NCBI GenBank assembly: GCA_005888325.1
Contig: VAWU01000018.1
Span: forward strand, 1-61,097
Length of the DNA: 61,097 bases
Source of the DNA: Actinomycetota bacterium
GTDB taxonomy: Bacteria; Actinomycetota; Acidimicrobiia; Acidimicrobiales; AC-14
Direction: 5' to 3'
Position numbers and translations under genes: made by a program. The notes under the pieces were generated by a model. It was not told where the DNA came from. It saw only the letters and a list, made by a program, of their open reading frames with translations, and made no database searches. Below, in pieces: positions 34,396-41,893 of the stretch. Every line of letters starts with the position of its first letter. The first letter of the stretch is position 1.

Positions 34396-35244
34396 ATGCC
34401 CGGAGTGCGCGTCGTCACCGACAGCAGCTGCGATCTTCCGAACGATCTGGCCGTCGAGCTCGACATCGACATCGTGCCGCTGACGATCCGGTTCGGAGAT
34501 GACGAGTTCGTCGACCGGCGAGATCTCTCGCCCAAGCAGTTCTGGGCCCGGTGCGGCACGTCCCCCGTGCTCCCGGAGACGGCGGCGCCGTCGGCCGGCG
34601 CCTTCGAGGAGGCCTTCCGCGCGGCCAAGGCCGCCGGCGCCGAGGGAGTCGTGTGCATCAACCTCTCCTCCAAGCTCTCGGCCACGTACCAGGCCGCGCA
34701 GATGGCGGCGAACACGTTGCAGGGCGAGGTCCCCGTGCGGGTGGTCGACTCGCTGTCGGTCACCATGGGCCTCGGCAACATCGCGATCGCCGCCGCCAGG
34801 CTCGCTGCCGCGGGCAAGAGTCTCGACGACGTCGCCGGCGCGGCCGAGGACCTGAGCCGCCGCACGCGCGTGCTCGGCACCCTCGACACGCTCGAGAACC
34901 TGAAGAAGGGTGGGCGCATCGGTGGGGCCAAGGCCATGCTCGGCTCCATGCTGTCGCTCAAGCCGGTGATCTGGGTCGTCGACGGCCTCGTCGAGGAGGA
35001 GTCGAAGCAACGCACACGCTCGCGTGCGCTGCGTTACCTCGTCGACAAGGTGGCCGAGCAGGCGACGCAAGGCATCGAGGACCTCGCGGTGATGCACGGC
35101 GACGCGCCCGATCTCGACGAGTTCCTCGACATGCTCGACGCGCACTTCCCCCGTGAGGACATCGTGATCGGCGACATCGGCGCCGTCATCGGCACCCACG
35201 CGGGGCCGCGCGTGATGGGCGTGGCCTACCACACGACCGCCTGA
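34396..35244 (+). CDS. DegV family fatty-acid-binding protein
   Basis: The 282-residue protein has the DegV pattern: VRVVTDSSCDLPNDLAVELD, then VPLTIRFGDDEFVDRRDLS, a TSPVLPETAAPSAGAFEEAF block with the fatty-acid-carboxylate Thr-Ser pair, and VVDSLSVTMGLGNIAIAAAR in the second domain. It ends with GAVIGTHAGPRVMGVAYHT. DegV proteins bind fatty acids, some as partners of fatty-acid kinases, in the cytosol; no kinase gene is seen here. An AAGGAGC site precedes the ATG at 34396. Confidence 0.93.
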   Translation: MPGVRVVTDSSCDLPNDLAVELDIDIVPLTIRFGDDEFVDRRDLSPKQFWARCGTSPVLPETAAPSAGAFEEAFRAAKAAGAEGVVCINLSSKLSATYQAAQMAANTLQGEVPVRVVDSLSVTMGLGNIAIAAARLAAAGKSLDDVAGAAEDLSRRTRVLGTLDTLENLKKGGRIGGAKAMLGSMLSLKPVIWVVDGLVEEESKQRTRSRALRYLVDKVAEQATQGIEDLAVMHGDAPDLDEFLDMLDAHFPREDIVIGDIGAVIGTHAGPRVMGVAYHTTA

Positions 35245-35277
35245 CCCACCCGCCTGGAGACGACCCCCACCCATCGG

Positions 35278-35283
35278 TACGGT
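35278..35283 (+). promoter_or_regulatory. -10 box TACGGT, leaderless arrangement, kinase gene
   Basis: TACGGT ends six bases before the GTG at 35290. Confidence 0.55.
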
Positions 35284-35289
35284 GACCTG

Positions 35290-36789
35290 GTGCCCGACGC
35301 CGCCGCGCCCATCGCCGCTGAGAGCGTCCTCGGCGGGCGCTACCGCCTCGTCCGGCTCATCGCGGGCGGCGGCATGGCACAGGTGTGGGAGGCGCACGAC
35401 GAGATCCTCGCCCGTTCCGTCGCGGTCAAGGTGCTCCATCCCCACCTGGCCGACGACACCGCGTTCCTCGAGCGCTTCCGCCGCGAGGCGGTGGCAGCTG
35501 CCCGGCTGTCGCATCCCAACGTCGTCGCGATCTTCGACACCGGCGTCGACGGCAGCCTCGCGTACATCGTCATGGAGCTGGTGCGGGGCAGGACGTTGCG
35601 CGAGCTGCTCGCCGCCCGGGGCGCGCTCGGCCCGGCGCGGGCGGTGCAGATCGCGGCACAGACCGCCGACGCGCTCGACTACGCGCACGGCCAGGGCATC
35701 GTCCATCGCGACGTCAAGCCCGCCAACGTCCTGATCGCCGACGACGGCAGGGTCAAGGTCGCCGACTTCGGCATCGCCAAAGCCGCCTCGACCGTGTTCG
35801 GGAGCAACGCCGACCTCACCCAGACGGGCGCGATCGTGGGCACCGCGAAGTACCTGTCCCCGGAGCAGGTGAACGGCGAGCCGCAGGATCGGCGGGCCGA
35901 CGTCTACTCACTCGGTGTCGTGCTCTACGAGATGCTTTGCGGCCGGCCGCCCTTCACCGGCGACACCGAGCTCGCGGTCGCCATGAAGCACGTGCGGGTC
36001 GCGCCGGTTGCTCCGCGCCAGGTGCGTGCCGGCATCCCCCGGCCGCTCGAGGCCGTCGTGCTCAAGGCGATGGCGAAGGCGCCCTCCGACCGCTTCGACA
36101 CCGCGGGCGACATGCGCGCCGCACTCTCGATGATCGACCTCGTCGACGACGACGCCACCGCCATGGTGACGCGCGACCCGACACCGCCCGAAGGGATCGC
36201 GCCGACGTTCGCGCAGACCGAGCGCTCGTGGATGATTCCCGTCGTCGTCATCGTGCTCATCGCCCTCGCGCTCGGCACCGTCGGCGTGCTGTTCGCCCGC
36301 AACGACAACGTGCGCAGCTTCCTCAACCCGTCCAAGCGCCCGGCGTCGGGCAGCTCGACCACCCCGGTCAAGCTCGTCGGCGCGCGGGCGTTCGATCCCC
36401 TCGGCGGCGGCAGCGAGCACGACGAGCAGGCCGGCAACGTCATCGACGGAAACCCGGCCACTGCCTGGACCACCGAGCGCTACGCGACCCGACGCTTCGG
36501 AAACCTCAAGCCGGGAGTCGGCATCGCCATCCAGCTCGATCGCGCCGAGAAGCTGGCCCAGGTGCAGGTCTCCTCGCCCACGAAGGGCTACGCGGTCGAG
36601 GTGTACGTGGCCGACGCCTTCCAACCGACGCTCGCGGGCTGGGGTCGCCCGGTCGACGCGAAGTCGGGCATCGACGGCGACACCACCTTCGACCTGAAGG
36701 GCACGCGTGGGGCCGCGGTGCTGATCTGGATCACCGACCTCGGCGAGACGCGCGTGACGCAGATCGACGACGTGCGCGTCTCCACCTGA
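35290..36789 (+). CDS. transmembrane Ser/Thr protein kinase with discoidin-like external domain
   Basis: The 499-residue protein has a Hanks-type kinase (about 15-285) with glycine loop LIAGGGMAQVW, Lys 47 (VAVKVLH), catalytic HRDVKPAN (139-146), DFG (159-161) and YLSPEQ; all catalytic residues are present, so it should be active. A single membrane helix follows (about 314-336), then a Ser/Thr linker and an external domain of about 135 residues with AFDPLGGGSEHDEQ, VIDGNPATAWTTERYA and VEVYVADAF, typical of F5/8-type carbohydrate-binding folds. The same order (kinase-like, helix, discoidin-like) makes up the C-terminal part of mycobacterial Rv3910, whose kinase domain is inactive. Here it is a separate gene, two genes after murJ. 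Confidence 0.92.
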   Translation: MPDAAAPIAAESVLGGRYRLVRLIAGGGMAQVWEAHDEILARSVAVKVLHPHLADDTAFLERFRREAVAAARLSHPNVVAIFDTGVDGSLAYIVMELVRGRTLRELLAARGALGPARAVQIAAQTADALDYAHGQGIVHRDVKPANVLIADDGRVKVADFGIAKAASTVFGSNADLTQTGAIVGTAKYLSPEQVNGEPQDRRADVYSLGVVLYEMLCGRPPFTGDTELAVAMKHVRVAPVAPRQVRAGIPRPLEAVVLKAMAKAPSDRFDTAGDMRAALSMIDLVDDDATAMVTRDPTPPEGIAPTFAQTERSWMIPVVVIVLIALALGTVGVLFARNDNVRSFLNPSKRPASGSSTTPVKLVGARAFDPLGGGSEHDEQAGNVIDGNPATAWTTERYATRRFGNLKPGVGIAIQLDRAEKLAQVQVSSPTKGYAVEVYVADAFQPTLAGWGRPVDAKSGIDGDTTFDLKGTRGAAVLIWITDLGETRVTQIDDVRVST

Positions 36790-36799
36790 GCCGCGTCGG

Positions 36800-36805
36800 T
36801 ACGCT
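36800..36805 (+). promoter_or_regulatory. -10 box TACGCT, leaderless arrangement, sigma factor gene
   Basis: TACGCT ends six bases before the ATT at 36812, the same geometry as other genes here. Confidence 0.5.
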
Positions 36806-36811
36806 CGTCAC

Positions 36812-37414
36812 ATTGCCGACGACCGCGACGACACGGCGCTGGTCCGCGCCGCCCGCAGCGGCGACCGCCAGGCCCTCGAAGACCTCCTGCGGCGCCACCA
36901 TGACCGCCTGCATGCCCTGTGCCGGCGGCTCACCGGCAACGACGCGGACGCCCTCGACGCCACCCAGGAGGCGCTCATCGCCGTGGCGCGGGGACTCGAC
37001 CGCTTCGACGAGCGGTCCTCCTTCAAGACGTGGGCCTACCGGGTCGCCACCAACGCTGCGCTCGACGAGCTGCGCCGGCGCCGGCGCCGGCCCGAGCCGG
37101 GCCTGCCGGTCGCGGCCCTGACGTCGCTCGGCACGGACGCGGCGCTCGACCAGGCCGTCGCCACCCGCCTCGATGTCGACGCCGCGCTCGCTCGCCTGCC
37201 CGCCGAGTTCCGGGCCCCCGTGGTGCTCCGCGACCTCTGCACGCTCTCCTACGACGAGATCGCCCACGTACTCGAGATCCCGCCCGGCACGGTGCGGTCG
37301 CGCATCGCCCGCGGCCGTGCCGCGCTCGCCGACATGCTGCGTGACGACGTGCCACCGGACACTCGCGGGAACCCATCGGGCGCCGCCAACCGTCCAAACC
37401 CTGCCCATGAGTGA
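36812..37414 (+). CDS. sigM: ECF RNA polymerase sigma factor (SigM locus)
   Basis: The reading frame gives ADDRDDTALVRAARSGDRQA, then LEDLLRRHHDRLHALCRRLT and DALDATQEALIAVARGLDRF, the sigma region 2, and SSFKTWAYRVATNAALDELR. Region 4 follows (LARLPAEFRAPVVLRDLCTL, then YDEIAHVLEIPPGTVRSRIA). No ATG, GTG or TTG lies between an in-frame stop at 36755 and region 2; the only candidate is an ATT at 36812. The next possible start, GTG 36983, would cut off region 2. The gene overlaps the anti-sigma gene by eight bases. By position (after murJ, before trxB) it corresponds to Rv3911 sigM. Confidence 0.85.
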   Translation: MADDRDDTALVRAARSGDRQALEDLLRRHHDRLHALCRRLTGNDADALDATQEALIAVARGLDRFDERSSFKTWAYRVATNAALDELRRRRRRPEPGLPVAALTSLGTDAALDQAVATRLDVDAALARLPAEFRAPVVLRDLCTLSYDEIAHVLEIPPGTVRSRIARGRAALADMLRDDVPPDTRGNPSGAANRPNPAHE

Positions 37415-38180
37415 CCTGCACCCCGACGACGAAGCCTTGAGCGCTCATCTCGACGGCGAGGAGCCGCAGGTGCGCGTCCACGTCGAGAGCTGCACTGCGT
37501 GCACGGCGCGGCTGGCGGAGCTGCGCCGGGTCCGCGCCGCGGTCGGCGCCCCCGTGACACCTCCCCCCGCCTGGCAACGCGACGCGACGATCGCTCGCGC
37601 GCTCGACGCCGTCGGTCACCCTCGCGGCGCGCGACGCGCCCGAGCCGGCATCGCGGCCGCGATCCTGCTCGTGCTCGGCGCCGCGATCGGGCTCTCACAG
37701 CTGTCGCACTCGGCGAAGCGCGACGCGCTGAAGACGACCGGGGCCGCGCGTGGCACCGAGGCGGGAGCCGCGGCACCGTCGACGACCGCCATCGCCGCGA
37801 CGGACCTCGGCGACCTTGGGGCGCTGAGCGACACCGCGGCCCTCCGCGCGCGGGTCCAGCCCATCGTGGCGCGGCTCGACGCCGGCGTGCCCGGCGCACC
37901 GAATGCCGCCGCACCCAAAGCCGCGGGCACGGTCCGCGAGTCGGCACAGACGGGGCGGCAGTTCGGGACGGGCGACAGCGCGGGACGGCGATGCGTGGAC
38001 GCGGCACGAGCACTCGATCCCGCCAACGTCAGCCCCGCGGCCGCGGGCACCGCGACCTGGCAGGGAACACCTGCGGAGGTGCTGGTGTATGCGGTGGCCG
38101 GACGGCCCGGCGCGGCGCGGGTCTACGTCCTCGCGCAGGCGGACTGTCGGGTGTTGGAGTTCCAGTCGTACGCGCCCTGA
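37407..38180 (+). CDS. membrane anti-sigma factor with zinc ZAS motif
   Basis: The 257-residue protein starts LHPDDEALSAHLDGEEPQVR and has the zinc anti-sigma motif HVESCTAC (His 25, Cys 29, Cys 32; HxxxCxxC), typical of redox-sensitive anti-sigma factors. A membrane helix (GIAAAILLVLGAAIGLSQLS, about 81-100) places the rest outside. The external part has a Cys pair (RRCVDAARAL and ADCRVLEF). It is co-translated with the sigma gene by overlap. Its job is to hold the sigma factor until a signal, probably thiol or envelope stress, is felt; that is inference from the motif and from the thioredoxin genes next door. Confidence 0.88.
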   Translation: MSDLHPDDEALSAHLDGEEPQVRVHVESCTACTARLAELRRVRAAVGAPVTPPPAWQRDATIARALDAVGHPRGARRARAGIAAAILLVLGAAIGLSQLSHSAKRDALKTTGAARGTEAGAAAPSTTAIAATDLGDLGALSDTAALRARVQPIVARLDAGVPGAPNAAAPKAAGTVRESAQTGRQFGTGDSAGRRCVDAARALDPANVSPAAAGTATWQGTPAEVLVYAVAGRPGAARVYVLAQADCRVLEFQSYAP

Positions 38181-38208
38181 GAGCAGTTGTCCGGAACAAC
38201 GCGACGGG

Positions 38209-38214
38209 TAGGCT
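38209..38214 (+). promoter_or_regulatory. -10 box TAGGCT, near-leaderless arrangement, membrane protein gene
   Basis: TAGGCT ends eight bases before the ATG at 38223 and is preceded by TTGTCC (38187-38192) with a 16-base spacer. Confidence 0.5.
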
Positions 38215-38222
38215 CTCGCGCC

Positions 38223-38570
38223 ATGCCCACCAACGTCGAGGCCCGGGTCCCATCGGCACCGGCCGCGAACGACGAGGCCGACTGGACGGTACAGACGGCC
38301 GACACCATCGACCGCGTCGTCACGACGATCCGCACCAAGACCTCCGAGCCGCTCGTGGGGTTGGCCCGGTGGGTCGTGTTCGGCCTCCTCGCCGCGTTGG
38401 TGGGCACGATGGCGCTGGTTCTGGTCGCCATCGGTGCCGTGCGCGCGCTGGTCGTCTACCTCCCGTTCGGTGACAACCGGGTGTGGGCGGCCCATCTCAT
38501 CGTCGGCGGCATATTCGTCTTCGCCGGGCTGTTGCTCTTCCGCATGGCGCGTCCGCGTGAGGCGCGCTGA
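38223..38570 (+). CDS. small two-helix membrane protein, unknown function
   Basis: The 115-residue protein has two membrane helices ([20 protein letters not shown], about 48-67, and [20 protein letters not shown], about 89-108) and a cytosolic N-terminus with [19 protein letters not shown]. It looks like a holin-like or phage-shock-like small membrane protein, but no family is certain. It lies between the anti-sigma gene and trxB. Confidence 0.72.
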   Translation: MPTNVEARVPSAPAANDEADWTVQTADTIDRVVTTIRTKTSEPLVGLARWVVFGLLAALVGTMALVLVAIGAVRALVVYLPFGDNRVWAAHLIVGGIFVFAGLLLFRMARPREAR

Positions 38571-38584
38571 CCGCCGGGAGGCAC

Positions 38585-39526
38585 GTGTCCGACGCTCGCA
38601 ACGTGATCATCATCGGTTCGGGGCCGGCGGGGCTGACGGCCGCTATCTACACGGCCCGGGCCAACCTCCAACCCCTCGTGATCGAGGGCGAGCTGTCGTC
38701 GAGCAGTGACCAGCCCGGCGGCCAGCTCATGCTGACGACCGAGGTCGAGAACTACCCGGGGTTCATCGACGGCGTGATGGGGCCCGAGCTGATGGGCTCG
38801 TTCCGCGCCCAGGCCGAGCGCTTCGGCGCGGAGTACCTCACGGCCAAGGTCACCAAGGTCGACCTCTCGGCCCGACCCTTCGGGGTGTGGGTGGGCGCCG
38901 ACGAGTACCGCGCCCGTGCGGTCATCGTGTCGACCGGCGCGCGCGCGCTGATGCTCGGGCTCGAACACGAGCTCCCGTTGATCGGGCACGGGGTCTCGAC
39001 GTGCGCCACGTGCGACGGCTTCTTCTTCCGCGGCCAGGAGATCGCGGTCGTCGGGGGCGGCGATTCGGCACTGGAAGAGGCGATCTTCCTCACCAAGTTC
39101 GCGCACAAGGTCACGGTGATCCACCGGCGCGACAGCCTGCGCGCCTCGAAGATCATGCAGGAACGGGCGTTCAAGAACGACAAGATCGAGTTCCTCTGGG
39201 ACCACGTCGCCGTCGAGCTGTTGGGCGGCACCAAGCTCACGGGCGCGCGCGTGAGACACGTCACGACGGGCGAGGAGTCGATCCTGCCGGTCACCGGTCT
39301 CTTCGTCGCGATCGGCCATGTGCCGAACACCGACCTCTTCCGCGGCCAGCTCGACATGGAGACCACCGGCTACCTGCGCACGCACGACGGAACCAAGACC
39401 AACGTCGAGGGCGTCTTCGCGTGTGGCGACGTGCAGGACCATGTCTACCGTCAAGCCGTCACCGCCGCGGGCTCGGGCTGCATGGCCGCGATCGACGCCG
39501 AGCGCTGGCTGGAAGCGCATGAGTGA
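38585..39526 (+). CDS. trxB: thioredoxin reductase
   Basis: The 313-residue flavoprotein passes electrons from NADPH to thioredoxin. It has the FAD loop [20 protein letters not shown], the redox pair CATCDG (Cys 140, Cys 143), the NADPH loop [20 protein letters not shown] and the late FAD motif [20 protein letters not shown]. All are intact and the length is normal. GTG 38585 has a GGAGGCAC site. trxA follows after 125 bases with its own promoter. Confidence 0.97.
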   Translation: MSDARNVIIIGSGPAGLTAAIYTARANLQPLVIEGELSSSSDQPGGQLMLTTEVENYPGFIDGVMGPELMGSFRAQAERFGAEYLTAKVTKVDLSARPFGVWVGADEYRARAVIVSTGARALMLGLEHELPLIGHGVSTCATCDGFFFRGQEIAVVGGGDSALEEAIFLTKFAHKVTVIHRRDSLRASKIMQERAFKNDKIEFLWDHVAVELLGGTKLTGARVRHVTTGEESILPVTGLFVAIGHVPNTDLFRGQLDMETTGYLRTHDGTKTNVEGVFACGDVQDHVYRQAVTAAGSGCMAAIDAERWLEAHE

Positions 39527-39539
39527 CACCGGCGGCACT

Positions 39540-39558
39540 AATGAGAGTTGTTCTCATT
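39540..39558. promoter_or_regulatory. 19-bp inverted repeat between trxB and trxA
   Basis: AATGAGA and TCTCATT are perfect seven-base arms around GTTGT. It could be a terminator of trxB or an operator for trxA. It is AT-richer than its surroundings. No regulator is assigned. Confidence 0.4.
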
Positions 39559-39573
39559 CTCGATTGAGGCCGA

Positions 39574-39599
39574 GGAATGCAGTCGATTGGTTCCTTGTT
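39574..39599 (+). promoter_or_regulatory. ECF (SigR/SigH-type) promoter of trxA
   Basis: GGAAT (39574-39578), 18 bases, then GTT (39597-39599) equals the SigR/SigH consensus GGAAT-N18-GTT, known to drive thioredoxin genes in Streptomyces. It lies 52 bases upstream of trxA and three genes after an ECF sigma gene with a zinc anti-sigma factor. Confidence 0.6.
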
Positions 39600-39651
39600 C
39601 TGACAACCCGACGGGTACGATCCCGCAGTTCACCAGGAGGCGACAGGAGCG

Positions 39652-39978
39652 ATGGCCGACGGCATCACTGAACTAACCGACAGCACGTTCGACGAAGAGG
39701 TCAACGGCGCTGAGGCGTTGGTGTTGGTGGACTTCTGGGCCGAGTGGTGCGGGCCGTGCAAGCTCATCGCGCCCGTCCTGTCTGAGCTCGCCAACGAGCA
39801 CCCCGACACGCTCCGGGTGGTGAAGGTGAACGTCGACGACAGCCCCGATGTGGCCCGCCGGTTCGAGATCATGAGCATCCCCACCCTCATGTTGTTCAAG
39901 GACGGCGTGGCCAAGAAGCGGCTCATCGGGGCCAAGGGCAAGCAGCAACTGCTTCAGGAGCTCCAGGAATTCCTGTAA
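39652..39978 (+). CDS. trxA: thioredoxin
   Basis: The 108-residue protein has the thioredoxin fold with active site WCGPC (Cys 33, Cys 36), the cis-proline segment EIMSIPTLMLFKDG and normal length. It reduces cytosolic disulfides using TrxB. ATG 39652 has a good AGGAGGCGACAGGAGC site region. The preceding 125 bases hold a SigR-type promoter and an inverted repeat. Confidence 0.97.
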   Translation: MADGITELTDSTFDEEVNGAEALVLVDFWAEWCGPCKLIAPVLSELANEHPDTLRVVKVNVDDSPDVARRFEIMSIPTLMLFKDGVAKKRLIGAKGKQQLLQELQEFL

Positions 39979-39983
39979 GCCCG

Positions 39984-40949
39984 TTGCTGCGCCGCGGCCA
40001 CGTCGGCGAACCGATCCGCGACCTCCAGGCGCGGTTGGCGGGCGTCGGGATCGACACCGCCCCCGACCGGCCGGGGCTCTTCGGCGAGGGCACCGAAGCC
40101 GCGGTGCGAGCGTTCCAGCAGGCTCGGGGCCTGCACGTGGACGGCATCTGTGGGCCACAGACCTGGGGCTCGTTGGTGGAGGCGGGTTACCGCGCCGGCG
40201 ACCGGCTGCTCTACCACGCCTCGCCCCCGCTGCGGGGCGACGACATCGCGGCGTTGCAACGGCGGTTGGGCGCGCTCGGTTTCGACGCCGGACGCGTCGA
40301 CGGCATCTTCGGCGAGCGCACGCAGCGGGCCCTCATCGACTTCCAGCGCAACGCGGGCCTCACCACCGACGCGGTGTGCGGGCCCGCGGCATGGGAGAGC
40401 CTCGATCGCCTCGGCTCACACGCGGACGACCCTGAGCCGGTCGTCGGCGTCCGGGAGCGTGAGGCGCTGCGCCAGTCACCGCGGACCCTGCTGGGCCGCC
40501 GCATCGTGATCGGCGACGCGGGCGGGCTGAGCGCGCTCGCCGACGCCGTGCGACGGGCGCTGGCCGAGCGGGGGGCGCTCGCGCTCGTCGTGGAGCATCC
40601 TGACGGCTCCGCCCAGGCCGAGCAGGCCAACGGCATGGAGGCCCACGTCTATCTCGGCCTCGTCTCCACCGAGGGTGAGTGCGCGATCGCCTACTACGGC
40701 GCCCATGGATTCGAGTCGCCCGGTGGTCGCCACCTGGCCGAGGCGCTGAGCCGAGAGCTCGGGCCCGTGCTCCCGGGCGGCGCCCCCGCCATCACGGGGA
40801 TGGCGTTGCCGGTCCTGCGCGAGACGCGCATGCCCGCGGTGGTCTGTGAGCTCGGGCCCCCGTGGCCCTTCGTGGTGAAGGGAAGGTCGCTCGCGCAGGC
40901 GGTCGGGCGGGCCATGGACGCCTGGGTGAACGCGTTCGACCGGGTCTGA
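39984..40949 (+). CDS. cwlM: CwlM-like protein: two peptidoglycan-binding domains and a non-catalytic amidase domain
   Basis: The 321-residue protein has two PG_binding_1 domains (about 4-64, RRGHVGEPIRDLQARLAGVG and GTEAAVRAFQQARGLHVDG; and 83-141, LRGDDIAALQRRLGALGFDA) and an Amidase_3-like domain (about 170-321). The first zinc ligand of active amidases lies in a DPGHGG block; here it reads GDAGG, with no His. The later SxHxN block is also replaced (LGLVSTEG). So it is not a zinc amidase. In mycobacteria CwlM (Rv3915) lies at this site and controls MurA in the cytosol rather than cutting peptidoglycan. No signal peptide is present. TTG 39984 is the start. Confidence 0.85.
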   Translation: MLRRGHVGEPIRDLQARLAGVGIDTAPDRPGLFGEGTEAAVRAFQQARGLHVDGICGPQTWGSLVEAGYRAGDRLLYHASPPLRGDDIAALQRRLGALGFDAGRVDGIFGERTQRALIDFQRNAGLTTDAVCGPAAWESLDRLGSHADDPEPVVGVREREALRQSPRTLLGRRIVIGDAGGLSALADAVRRALAERGALALVVEHPDGSAQAEQANGMEAHVYLGLVSTEGECAIAYYGAHGFESPGGRHLAEALSRELGPVLPGGAPAITGMALPVLRETRMPAVVCELGPPWPFVVKGRSLAQAVGRAMDAWVNAFDRV

Positions 40950-40956
40950 CCCCACG

Positions 40957-40989
40957 TCGTCCACAAGCTCGCGCACAGGCTGTGGATAG
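40957..40989. other. two near-consensus DnaA boxes between cwlM and parB
   Basis: TCGTCCACA (40957-40965, one mismatch to TTGTCCACA) and TGTGGATAG (40981-40989, the reverse of CTATCCACA, one mismatch) face each other across 15 bases in the short gap between convergent genes. They may titrate or recruit DnaA; this is inference. Confidence 0.4.
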
Positions 40990-41011
40990 TTCTCCGGCGC
41001 AGGTGTGGGAG

Positions 41012-41893
41012 CTACTCCGGCGGACGAACGTCCCCGGTCATGGCCCGGTAGATCCGCTCGAGGTCCTCGAGGGTGGCGAAATCCACGACGACCCGGCCCT
41101 TGCTGGGCCCCATCTCCACCTTCACGCGCGTGTCGAGGTGGGCGGAGAGCAGCTCCTCCAGCTCGAGCAGGCCGGGGGCCCGAAGGCGCCGCGCCTGGGC
41201 GCTCCGCTCGCGCCCGGCGCCCGCGTCGCCTTCGCCGTGCTTGCGGACCGCTTCCTCCACCGCCCGCACCGACATCCCCTCGGCCACGGCACGCCGGGCC
41301 AGCGTCTCCTGGAAGCTGCGGTCGGGGGTGGCGAGGAGGGCTCGCGCGTGGCCGGCGGCCAGCTGACTCTGGGCGACGAGCTTCTGGATGCCCGAGGGCA
41401 GCTGGAAGAGTCGGAGGGTGTTCGAGATCGCGACCCGACTCTTGCCCACTCGAGTGGCAACCTCGTCGTGCGTCAGTCTGAAGTCCTCGATCAGCTGCTG
41501 GTACGCGGCCGCCTCGTCGAGCGGGTTGAGGTCCTCGCGTTGCAGGTTCTCCACCAGCGCCTGCTCGAGCGTGGCCGTGTCGCCGACGGTGCGGATGAGC
41601 GCAGGGATCGACTGGAGCCCGGCGCGGCGCGCCGCCCGCCAGCGGCGCTCACCCGCCACGAGCTCGTACTCGCCGTCCTCCATCGGCCGCACCAGTACCG
41701 GTTGCAGGATCCCGACCTCACGGATCGACGCGGTCAGCGATGCCATCGACTCCTCGTCGAAGGTGCTGCGGGGCTGGTTCGGGTTGGGCCGCAGCGCGCT
41801 CACCGGCAACTCCTGGTAGGCGGCCGCCGTCTCGGTTGTGGTCGGGGGGATGAGGGCCCCCAGCCCCTTACCCAGACCGCTGCGGCGCACCAC
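41012..41893 (-). CDS. parB: chromosome-partitioning protein ParB
   Basis: The 293-residue protein has the ParB N-terminal domain (PNPNQPRSTFDEESMASLTA, then GILQPVLVRPMEDGEYELVA and GERRWRAARRAG, the CTP-binding/arginine block), a helix-turn-helix (THDEVATRVGKSRVAISNTL) and a C-terminal dimer domain. It binds parS sites and loads onto DNA near the origin. The GTG start overlaps the end of parA by 26 bases. Confidence 0.97.
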   Translation of the reverse strand: MVRRSGLGKGLGALIPPTTTETAAAYQELPVSALRPNPNQPRSTFDEESMASLTASIREVGILQPVLVRPMEDGEYELVAGERRWRAARRAGLQSIPALIRTVGDTATLEQALVENLQREDLNPLDEAAAYQQLIEDFRLTHDEVATRVGKSRVAISNTLRLFQLPSGIQKLVAQSQLAAGHARALLATPDRSFQETLARRAVAEGMSVRAVEEAVRKHGEGDAGAGRERSAQARRLRAPGLLELEELLSAHLDTRVKVEMGPSKGRVVVDFATLEDLERIYRAMTGDVRPPE

